This document shows, one piece after another, positions 54,421 through 64,000 of a stretch of DNA of 64,000 nucleotides; position 1 is the first letter of the stretch, and the number at the start of each line of letters is the position of its first letter. The DNA is taken from positions 67,097,390 through 67,161,389 of the forward strand of contig CM023541.1 in the NCBI GenBank assembly GCA_013350335.1, written 5' to 3'. A program made the position numbers and the translations under genes. The DNA comes from Chimonanthus salicifolius. Taxonomy: Eukaryota > Streptophyta > Magnoliopsida > Laurales > Calycanthaceae. The notes under the pieces are model-generated. The model had not been told where the DNA came from. It worked only from the letters and a program-made list of their open reading frames with translations, and searched no databases.

Positions 54421-54840
54421 ACCTTGATGATGGTTCTTCCATCAAGGGGGATGATGTGTGACTGTTTATATCTTGACGAGGCATTGCCGTCAAGGGGGAT
54501 AATTTGTAATTGGTCATATCTTGACGATGTTTTTCAGTCAAGGGGGATGATTTGTGATTGTTTATATCTTGACGAGGCATTGCCGTCCAGGGGGATAATT
54601 TGTGATTGGTCATATCTTGACGAGGTTTTTCCGTCAAGGGGGATGATTTGTGATTGTTTATATCTTGACGAGGTTTTGTCGTCAAGGGGGATGATTTGTG
54701 ATTGTTTATATCTGGACGAAGTTTTGCCGTCCAGGGGGATGATTTGTGATTGTTTTATATCTTGAAGAGGTTTTGCTGTCAAGGGGGATGATTTGTGATT
54801 GTTTATATCTTGACGAGGTTTTGCCGTCAAGGGGGATATG
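54421..54840 (+). repeat. Nine-unit 48-bp hairpin minisatellite in LTR R region
   Basis: Units start (C of CTTGACG) at 54423, 54472, 54520, 54568, 54616, 54664, 54712, 54761 and 54809. Each has CTTGACG...CGTCAAGGGGG and a linker GATTTGTGATTGTTTATAT. Unit 1 is CTTGATG/CATCAAG and unit 7 is CTGGACG/CGTCCAG, so both arms change together. Unit 4 has CTTGACG/CGTCCAG, one arm changed. The repetitive peptides readable on both strands here follow from the repeat and are not a gene. Confidence 0.92.
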
Positions 54841-55308
54841 ACAGCATGCTGGTATGGATGATGGGTGGGATTCATAACACAGACACCCATGGCATAGCAT
54901 TCATTTTATGGTTTTTCGTTATAATATCATCTATATGCTTTGTTATCACTAATCCATGTGTTAGCCCTACTCGGAGTCCTACTGGGCGCGTTGTCTAACG
55001 CCCTACTTCTGCCCTAGCTGATGACGCAGGAGATGGCGCAGCGGAAGGGCGCGACGGAAGCCAAGCTTAGGAGCTTGGGGAGGCGGCTACTTAATTTATT
55101 TAAATTTGTTTTGGAAATGTATTTGAGTAGCCTAGCTTGTCAGAAATGTAACATTTTAGATTACTTGCTTTATTTTGGTTTTTATTTTAGACATTGTGAT
55201 GTTGAGATATTTTGGTAATTAAATGAATGTTCTTCCCTGCTATCTAAAATTTGTAGGTTAGTCTCTATTGTCATTGCGCATTTAATTTAATATTCCTCGA
55301 GCTTACTT

Positions 55309-55396
55309 CTACGTGTGAATCATTCTTGTGGACTTCCTTCCACGCACACGTAGGGTTGGCCAGTTAAGGGCCGGGCTTTAGAAGCTCAGACTTAAG
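55309..55396 (+). other. Twin stem-loop near LTR 3' end (nested LTR)
   Basis: Stem A is CTACGTGTG (55309-55317) with CACACGTAG (55345-55353). The inner hairpin is GTGGA...TCCAC (55328-55343). Stem B is GTTAAGGGCCGGGCTT with AAGCTCAGACTTAA (55363-55396), with the GG/A internal loop. Confidence 0.7.
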
Positions 55397-56058
55397 TCGC
55401 GTCGTGGCGTCTGCGCCCTTTGTCACTTTTTATTTCCAAAAAAAAAAAAATAGACTCTGATTTTTGGTGAAAAGGGGCAGGCGTTACAGTAGGTATTCTA
55501 GTTACGGCTAACACATGGTTAGTACAAAATATATATTACAACATAATATCCAAAACCATATAAAACCATGCCATGCAATGATGACAAATGCAATGAGTCC
55601 CACCCATCACATGTACATAAAAGTACCCACCACATAGGTCTTTCAGACGCCCCGACGGAGTGTGGACCCTCCGATTTTTTCTGATGGAAAAGTACATCAA
55701 GGTACCGCACATAGGTTTTTCGGATGCCCCGACTGAGTGTGACCCCTCAGGTTACAAATCCTCCACCCCATGCCATGCATGAGATGCCAATGAAACACAT
55801 GCTATTTTATAACATAAATATAGCGTTTAAAAAATCATATTTAAAACACATGCTCTTTCCTCATATAGACATAGGATTTAAAATCATCATTTGAAACATA
55901 TCATTTGCAGCATAAATTCATCAAAAATAAGATAAGCACAATGTACATAAACCCATGGTTTCAAAGAGGTGGAATCCTACCAAAGACCGCTACGTGTCCT
56001 TGCGTCTTTCGTCCGGTAACCGCTCACGATCGTAAACACCTTGTGAGGTCCCGTTACC

Positions 56059-56070
56059 TTATAATATAAC
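56059..56070 (-). promoter_or_regulatory. Predicted TATA region of the outer solo LTR
   Basis: The plus strand CCTTATAATATAAC reads as TATATTATAAGG on the minus strand, matching 47067-47080. Confidence 0.5.
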
Positions 56071-56132
56071 AATTAATCATAACCAAGTCCCACTTGATGT
56101 TCAATGTTCTAAGTCCATAAACAAAACCCCAT

Positions 56133-57386
56133 GGGGTTCGGCCATACACCATGGGTTCGGCCATACACCATGGCCGAACCCATGGTCCATTAATTCAGTT
56201 AATTACAATAATGCCATTGTACATAACCATAGCCATTTTCCTTGCTTAGGTTCCAAAATAAACCATACATACTTCTTTAATCCAAACACAGTCCAATAAA
56301 TAATTCATGGGGTTCGGCCATACACCATGGCCGAACCCTATGTCCAATGTTTCCATATATTTACAACTTTGCCATCCATGGCCTACATATCCAATAATCC
56401 GATCCTTTCAAACATTAAAAATCATAAATCATTCCCCATGTGGTTCGGCCATACACCATGGCCGAACCCATGGTCCTTCATTCTAGACCCTATTTACAAA
56501 ATTGCCATTGGCCTAATTATTTCCAACCTTCCATACTTAGAAGGTCTCCAAATTAATCTCCACCTTCCATAACTAGAAGGTTTCCAAATTAATCTCCACC
56601 TTCCATAATTAGAAGGTTTCCAAATTAATAATTCCCTAATTAGAAAATTCCTAATTAAAATTTTCTAATTTAGTCTCCACCTTCCAAAAATAGAAACTTT
56701 CCCATTTTAATTTCCTCCTTCTATTTTTAGAAACTTTCTTAATAAACAACCTTCCATAAATAAACCCTAGTGGGGTTCGGCCATACACCATGGCCGAACC
56801 TCACTCATAGAGACAAATCCATCATTTTTCATTCACTTTCTAAATTAGTAACCATCTCCATGGGGTTTGGCCATACACCATGGCCGAACCCTATGGTTCA
56901 TGATCTTGACCATTTAATCCCTTCAAAAATTACGTACCAATAACATCAACCTCTTATTAAAATTAACCAATGACATTCCATTTTAATCAATTAAAATCCA
57001 TAAATATAATTGGTGGGATTCGGCCATACACCATGGCCGAACCTCACCCCTTCTTTTCTATTTTTTTGATCTAACATCCTAGCCATAATAAAATCACGGT
57101 TCGGCCATGCAATGGCCGACCCACATCCCTAACCATATCTCCATTTAAAAAAATCCTCTTAAAACATAAGCATAAATCCATGATCTTCATGCTTGAAACC
57201 CCATAAACTTATTAACAACTTCCATAGTTTTCATTATTAATAATCCAATAAAATAAACCATGTCTTTCCATGGGGTTTGGCCATGCACTATGGCCGAACC
57301 CTATGGTTCATTCTTTCCATTAAAATTAATACATTCATATCCCTATCCTCTTCCATGGGGTTCAGCCAAACACCATGGCCGAACCC
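56133..57386 (-). repeat. Array of U3 hairpins in the outer solo LTR
   Basis: Copies at 56153-56181 (with an extra half copy at 56133-56148), 56310-56338, 56442-56469, 56773-56801, 56863-56891, 57015-57043, 57098-57120, 57273-57301 and 57358-57386. Most have the loop ACACC. As in every family, the array ends directly before the TATA region in sense orientation. Confidence 0.9.
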
Positions 57387-58080
57387 TATGGTTCTTTTAT
57401 TTCAAAACAAATTTATCAAATAAGATACTAACCGGTTCCGATTGATGCTTTCTCTTCCAATCCTTCTCCTTTCTTCTTGATTTTTCCCTCTTGCTAGCTG
57501 CCCTCTTTTCCTCTTTGTTTTGCCGTGAATGAGAACTTGAGAGAGATGGAGAGAGAAAAATAAAATTCAGCTATGGAGAGTAAACCGTGTGCCCCTCCTA
57601 TGTGTCTCTTTATAAAGCCTCTCCTTGGACCCAACTTAGAAGGTACTTAAGATAATCTTACCCCCTTAGGGCAGTGCGTCCCTTGTTTAATTTTAGTAAG
57701 TGTCATGCGCCCCTTGCTTTGTCTTAAGTTAGAAAATATCATACGCCCCTTGCTTTGTCTTAAGTTAGAAAATATCATGCGCCCCTCTTATTGCCTCTTT
57801 TAGTCAAGAAAACCCTTTTTATGATCCATGCACATCACCTAGATATGAATCTCTCTACACATGGCCATGCAATATTATCTCTTTCCTTATTTATATAATA
57901 TTGCAATACTAATTTAAATTCAACTCTATTTTATTTTATTGAAAACATTTCCAAAACCGTTCAGTCCTAATTGGGCCAATGACCCAATTCTTTACCCAAT
58001 TTAAAATCCATAACTAAAATTCACAAATTAAATGGATTATTTTCATACAAAATAATTAACTGACAATCCGAGGTGTTACA

Positions 58081-61000
58081 ATACTATTAATGGTTCTTCT
58101 GATTGCAAATATAAAGCTAAAACACCATATGTTTATTGGCACAACAAGTTTTAGGTGCCCTTATCGGAGAAAACACAAATATTTGATTTTTAAATTTTAT
58201 GTTTTTAGAAATACTGTTACTTTTTAAAATTTCTATTTTAGGCAACTATTTAAAATTGATAATTTCTATTTTTAGAAATTATAATCTTAGAAACTTACAT
58301 AAATTTAAAATTTTCTTTTCAAAATAGTAGCAATTCTAGAATTTATATACATTTTGAAATCTTACTAAATTTAGAAACATGTTGAATTGAGAAATTTCAA
58401 TTTTTAAAAATTTAAAAAATTTAGATATTATTTCTATTTTTTAAAATATTGATACTTTTGAAAATTTCCATTTTAGGCTACAATTTAAAATTGTCAGTTT
58501 CTATTTTTAGAAATTATAATCTTAGAAAGTTACCTAAATTTTAAATTTTCTTTGCAAGATAGTAGAAATTATAGAATTTCTATAGATTACGAAATCTTAC
58601 TAAATTTAGAAACTTGTTGAATTGAGAAATTTCTACTTTAAGAAATTTTAAAAATTTGGATAGTATTTCTATTTTTGGATATACAGATACTTTTTGAAAT
58701 TTCCATTTTAGCCTACTATTTAAAATTAGCAGTTTTTATTTTTAGAAACTTTAATTTTAGAAGGTTATCTAAATTTAAAAGTTTCTTTCTGAAATTGTAG
58801 AAATTCTAGAATTTATATATATTTGGAAGTCTTACTAAATTTATAAACTTGTAGCATTTAGAAATTTATATTTTTAGAATTTTTAATTGTAGATATTATT
58901 TATATTTTTAATTGGATTTTCAATGCAAATTGGAACCAAAATAATCAATTTCTAATTTTAGATGTTATTTCTATTTTTTAAATTTGTTTTCCATTTTTAT
59001 AAAGTTTCTACATTAAGTTATATTTCTAAAATTAGAGTTTTAATTTCTATATTTAGATTAATTTCCATTATATTGTAATCACTTATACCATAATATCTCA
59101 ATTACATATATTTTGCTTTGTTCCTAATGGGTTCGAACACGCACTCTTGAGGCTATACTATTAATGGTTCGTCTGATTGCAAATATAAATTTAAAACACC
59201 ATATCTTTAGTGGCAAAACAAGTTTTAGACACAATTGTGGAAGAAAAAACAAATATCTGTTTTCAAATTCTGTGTTTTTAGAATTACTGTTACTTTTGGA
59301 AATTTCTATTTTAGGAAATAATTTAAAATTGGTAGTTTATATTTTTAGAAATTATAATCTTAGAAAGTTACATAAATTTAAAATTTTCTTTCCAAAATAG
59401 TTGAAATTCTAGAATTTATATAGATTATGAAATCTTACTAAACTTTGAAACTTGTTGTCATTAAGAAATTTCTATTTTTTGAAATTTAAAATATTTAGAT
59501 ATTTTTTTGACTTTTTGAAATATTGTTACTTTTGGAAATTTACATTTTAGGCTACTATTTAAAATTACCAGTTTCTATTTTTAGAAATTATGATCTTAGA
59601 AAGTTACCTAAATTTAAAATTTTCTTTTCAAAATAGTAGAAATTCTAGAATTTATATAAATTATGAAATCTTACTAAATTTAGAAGCATGTTTAATTGAG
59701 AAGTTTCTATTTTTAGAAATTTTAAAAATTTAGATATTATTTCTATTTTTCGAAATACTGATACTTTTGGAAATTTATATTTTAGGCTACTATTTAAAAT
59801 TGTCTGTTTCTATTTTGAGAAATTATAATCTTAGAAAGTTACCTAAATTAAATTTTTTTTTTCAAAAGAGTAGAAATTCTAGAATTTATATAGATTATGA
59901 AATCTTACTAAATTTAGAAACTTGTTTAATTGAGAAATTTCTATTTTTAGAAATTTTAAAAATTTAGATATTATTTCTATTTTTCAAAATACTGATACTT
60001 TTCGAAAACTCCATTTTAGCCTTCTATTTAAAATTGGCAGTTTCTATTTTTATAAACTTTAATTTTAGAAGGTTACTTATGTTTAAAAGTTTCTTTCTAA
60101 AATAGTAGAAATTCTAGAATTTATACAGATTTGGAAGTGTTACTAAATTTATAAACTTATAGCATTTAGAAATTTATTTTTTTAGAATTTTTTTAAATGT
60201 AGATATTATTTATATTTTTTATTGGATTTACAATGCAAATTGGACTCCAAAATTACCAATTTCTAATTTTAGATGTTATTTCTATTTTTTAAATTTGTTT
60301 TCCATTTTTAGCAAGTTTCTAATTAAGTAATATTTCTAAGATTAGAGTTTTGATTTCTATATTTAGATTAATTTCGATTATATTATAATCACTTATACCA
60401 TAATATCTCAATTGCATATATTTTGCTTTGTTCCTGATGGGTTCGAACTCGCACTCCTGAGGCTATACTATTAATGGTTCGTCTGATTGCAAATATAAAT
60501 TTAAAACACCATATCTTTAGTGGCAGAACAAGTTTTAGACGCAATTGTGGAAGAAAAAATAAATATCTGTTTTCAAATTCTGTGTTTTTAGAATTACTAT
60601 TACTTTTGGAAATTTCTATTTTAGGAAATAATTTAAAATTGGTAGTTTATATTTTTAGAAATTATAATCTTAGAAAGTTACATAAATTTAAAATTTTCTT
60701 TCCAAAATAGTTGAAATTCTAGAATTTATATAGATTATGAAATCTTACTAAACATAGAAACTTGTTGCATTAAGAAATTTCTATTTTTTGAAATTTAAAA
60801 TATTTAGATATTTTTTCTATTTTTCGAAATACAGATACTTTTGGAAATTTACATTTTAGGCTACTATTTAAAATTGGCAGTTTCTATTTTTAGAAACTTT
60901 AATTTTAGATGGTACCTAAGCTTAAAAGTTTCTTTCTAAAATGGTAGAAATTTTAGAATTTATATAGATTTGGAAGTCTTATGAAATTAATAAATTTGTG

Positions 61001-64000
61001 GCATTTAGAAATTTATATTTTCAGAATTTTTTAAATTGTAGATATTATTTATATTTTTAATTGGATTATCAATGCAAATTGGACTCTGAAATTATCAATT
61101 TCTAATTTTAGATGTTATTTCTATTTTTTAAATTTGTTTTCCATTTTTATAAAGTTTCTGCATTAAGTTATATTTATAAGATTAGAGTTTTGATTTCTAT
61201 ATTTAGATTAATTTCCATTATATTGTAATCGCTTAAACCATAATATCTCAATTGCATATATTTTGTTTTGTTCATAGTGGGTTCGAACTTGCACTCATGA
61301 GGCTATACTATTAATGGTTCGTCTGATTGTAAATATAAATTTAAAACACCATATGTTTATTGGCACAACATGTTTTAGGCGCCGTTGTCGGAGTTAAAAC
61401 AAATATATGTTTTTTAAATTTTGTGTTTTTAGAAATACTGTTTCTTTTGGAAATTTCTATTTTAGAAAACTATTTAAAATTAATACTTTCTATTTTTAGA
61501 AATTATAATCTTTAAAAGATAGATAAATTTATAATTTTCTTTTCAAAATAGAAGAAATTCTAGCATTTATATAGATTATGAAATCTTGCTGAATTAAGAA
61601 ATTTCAATTTTTAGAAATTTTTAAAATTTAGATATTATTTCTATTTTTCGAAATACTGATACTTTTGGAAATTTACATTTTAGGCTACTATTTAAAATTG
61701 TCAGTTTCTATTTTGAGAAATTATAATCTTAGAAAGTTACCTAAATTTAAAATTTTCTTTTCAAAATAGTAGAAATTCTAGAATTTATATAGATTTTGAA
61801 ATGTTTCTAAATTTAGAAACTTGTTAAATTGAGAAATTTCAATGTTTAGAAATTTTAAAATTTTAGATGTTATTTCTATTTTTGGAAATACTAAATTGGA
61901 AGTCTTACTAAATTTATAAACTTGTAGCATTTAGAAATTTATATTTTTAGAATTTTTTTAATTGTAGATAGTATTTATATTTTTAATTAGATTTCCATGC
62001 AAATTGGACACCAAAATGATTAATTTCTAATTTTACAGATATTTCTATTTTTAAAATTTGATTTCCATTTTTAGAAAGTTTCTATATTAAGTTATATTTC
62101 TAAGATTAGAGTTTTAGTGGCACAACAAGTTTTAGGCGCAGTTGTTAGAGAAAAGCCAAATATTGTTTTTAAATTTTGTGTTTGTAGAAATACTGTTACT
62201 TTTGGAAATTTCTCTTTTAGGAAACTATTCAAAATTGGTAGTTTCTATTTTTAAAAATTATTGTCTTAGAAAGTTACTAAAATTTAAAATTTTATTTTCA
62301 AAATATAAGAAATTCTAGAGTTTATATAGATTATGAAATGTTACCAAATTTAGAAACTTGTTGAATTGAGAAAATTCTATTTTTAGAAATTTTAAAAATT
62401 TAGACATTATTTCTATTTATCGAAATACTAATGCTTTTGAAAATTTCCATTTTAGGCTACTATTTAAATTTGGCAGTTTCTATCTTTTGAAACTATAATT
62501 TTAGAAGATTACCTAAGTTTAAAAGTTTCTTTCTAAAGTTGTAGAAATTCTAGAATTTATATAGATTTGGAAGTCTTACTAAATTTATAAACTTGTAGCA
62601 TTTAGAAATTTATATTTTTAGAATTTTTTAATTGTAGATATTATTTATATTTTTAATTGGATTTTCAATGCGAATAGGACTCCAAAATTATCAATTTCTT
62701 GCTTTAGATGTTATTTCTATTTTTTAAATTTGCTTTCCATTTTTACAAAGTTTCTGCATTAAGTTATAATTCTAAGATTAGAGTTTTGATTTCTATATTT
62801 AGATTAATTTCCATTATATTGTAATCACTTATACCATAATATCTCAATTGTATATATTTTGCTTTGTTCCTAGTGGGTTCGAACTCGCACTCCGGAAGCT
62901 ATACTGTTAATGGTTTGTCTGATTGCAAATATAAATTTAAAACACCATATCTTTCTTTATTGGCACAACAAGTTTTAGGCGCCGTTGTTGGAGAAAAAAC
63001 AAATATTTTTTTAAAATTTTGTGTTTCTAGAAATATTATTATTTTTGGAAATTTCTATTTTAGGCGACTATTTAAAATTGATAGTTTCTATTTTAAGAAA
63101 TTATAATTTTAGAAAGCTACCTAAATTTAAAATTTTCATTTCAAAATAGTAGAAAATCTAAAATTTATATAGATTTGGAACTCTTACTAATTTAGAAATT
63201 TGCTGAATTGAGAAATTTCTATTTTTAAAAATTTTATAATTTTAGATATTATTTCTATTTTTCGAAATACTGATACTTTATGAAATTTTTATTTTAGGTT
63301 ACTATTTAAAATTGACAGTTTCTATATTTAGAAACTACAATTTCAGAAGGTTACCTAAGTTTAAAGTTTCTTTTTAAAATAAATAGTAGAAGTTTTAGAA
63401 TTTATATAGATTTGAAAGTCTAACAAAATTTAGAAACTTGTACTATTTAGAAATTTATATTTTTAGATTTTTTTAATTGTGGATATTATTTATATTTTTA
63501 ATTGGATTTTCCAAGCGAAATTGGACTCCAAAATTGTCAATTTCTAATTTTAGATGTTATTACTGTTTTTGGAATTTGTTTTCCATTTTTAGAAAGTTTC
63601 TATATTAAGTTATATCTCTAAGATTAGAGTTTTGATTTCTATATTTTGATTTATTTCCATGATATTGTAATCACTTATACAATAATATCTCAATTGCATA
63701 TATTTTGCTTTGTTCCTATTGGGTTCGAACTCGCACTCCTGAAGCTATACTATTAGTGGTTCGTCCTATTGCAAAGAGAAATTTAAAACATCATATTCTT
63801 TGCAGCACAACAAGTTTAGGTACCATTGTCGGAGGAAAAACAAATAATTGTTTTTTTATTTTGTGTTTTAGAAATAATATTACTTTTGGAAATTTCTATT
63901 TTGGGCAACAATTTAAAGTTGGCAATTTCTATTTTTAGAAATTATAATCTTAGAAAGTTACCTAATATTAACAGTTTCTTTTCAATATAGTAGAAATTCT
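58081..64000 (+). repeat. AT-rich tandem satellite, right segment
   Basis: Unit markers (GGGTTCGAAC) are at 59129, 60439, 61279, 62875 and 63721. With the insertion removed, the spacings are about 1074, 1310, 840, 1596 and 846 bp. The lengths reflect 2, 3 or 4 subrepeats of about 235 bp; the 1596-bp unit is two units fused by loss of the marker region near 62105. Each unit has a GGCGCCGTTGTCGGAGA-like word after AACAAGTTTTA. No coding gene is supported; several identical short ORFs merely repeat with the units. Confidence 0.9.

Larger units (their letters stand above)
51204..55488 (+). mobile_element. Nested solo LTR, family A, with perfect target duplication
   Basis: Runs from TGTAATGGCCCGG to GGGGCAGGCGTTACA, 4285 bp. 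GTAGG flanks it on both sides (51199-51203 and 55489-55493). Removing it and one GTAGG restores CCCAGTAGGTATTC, which is uninterrupted at 46488-46501 in element 3. It is the same family as 6774-10254. The short ORFs in it are not supported as genes. Confidence 0.95.
50688..58080 (-). mobile_element. Solo LTR (family C) inserted in satellite, carrying a nested solo LTR
   Basis: The minus strand begins TGTAACACCTCGG (58080) and ends GGGCAGGGCGTTACA (50688). Without the inner insertion and its extra GTAGG it is about 3.1 kb. The flanks are TTACT (50683-50687) and ATACT (58081-58085). Satellite units read CTATACTATTAATGG uninterrupted, so the target duplication was ATACT with one later change. 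Related to the LTR at 45950-49377. Confidence 0.9.

Noticed and set aside
54395..54890. Overlapping ORFs on both strands encoding repetitive peptides, resembling a tandem-repeat protein gene
   Set aside because: The unit is 48 bp, a multiple of three, so any frame without a stop stays open over the array. Both strands are open, and the second copy of the family (7449-7519) has only two units. It is an LTR minisatellite.
59129..59160. GGGTTCGAACTCGCACTCC in each satellite unit as a tRNA T-arm or Pol III B box
   Set aside because: Resembles a B box, but the flanking bases do not form a T stem, and no A box or acceptor stem is visible. It is only a useful unit marker.
59164..60710. Near-identical 78-residue ORFs at 59164-59400 and 60474-60710 as a conserved small gene family
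   Set aside because: They repeat only because the satellite unit repeats. Other units carry frame-breaking changes, and the composition is that of AT-rich DNA.

Overview
The window is repeat-rich plant nuclear DNA. I see no cellular protein-coding gene, rRNA or tRNA. The plant assignment rests on thousands of bases of TTTAGGG-type telomeric repeat, on Ty3/gypsy chromovirus polyproteins of the Tekay/Del type (a CCHC knuckle, DSGAS protease, FIDD reverse transcriptase, RNase H, a DDE integrase with GPF/Y module and a C-terminal chromodomain), on primer sites for initiator-Met tRNA, and on a SIRE-like Ty1/copia remnant. The species cannot be named from sequence alone. The setting is heterochromatic: subtelomeric, pericentromeric or interstitial.

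Layout. 1-6773 and 10261-12176 are two blocks of highly degenerate TTTAGGG/TTTTAGGG repeat, separated by a truncated minus-strand chromovirus LTR (6774-10260). 12177-25318 is a plus-strand chromovirus with both LTRs (about 4 kb each) and a gag-pol broken mainly by frameshifts. 25319-27160 is the 5' part of a second, related chromovirus. 27161-31508 is a composite minus-strand Ty1/copia-like remnant. 31510-39568 holds three copies of another LTR family (called D here): one truncated on the left, one complete solo LTR, and one inverted copy running into a 100-N assembly gap (39569-39668). 39669-49377 is a minus-strand chromovirus whose 3' LTR is cut by the gap. 49378-64000 is an AT-rich tandem satellite with units of about 0.8-1.3 kb built from subrepeats of about 235 bp. 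It is split by a solo LTR (50688-58080) that itself contains a second solo LTR (51204-55488).

The strongest unexplained signal lies in the chromovirus LTRs, not in the proteins. Three diverged LTR families share the same architecture. (i) In U3, directly upstream of the TATA box, there are 3 to about 10 copies of a near-perfect hairpin with arms GGGTTCGGCCAT and ATGGCCGAACCC (family A minus copy: one). (ii) A TATA box of the type TATAATAAGG is followed by a conserved block. (iii) Downstream, in the transcribed part, there is a hairpin whose two arms co-vary between repeat units and which has expanded to a nine-unit 48-bp array in one LTR. (iv) Near the 3' end of the LTR, just upstream of the primer site, there is a two-stem structure with compensatory base changes between families. 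Items iii and iv look like RNA structures kept by selection in the retroelement leader. Item i looks like a DNA-level promoter or chromatin element.

Other notable points are a higher-order repeat of about 1 kb hidden in the degenerate telomeric array, a satellite that appears to carry a fossil tRNA-Asp-type primer site, and a retroelement end cut six bases into its interior and joined directly to telomeric repeat. All reading was by eye. Percent identities, alignments and foldings were not computed.
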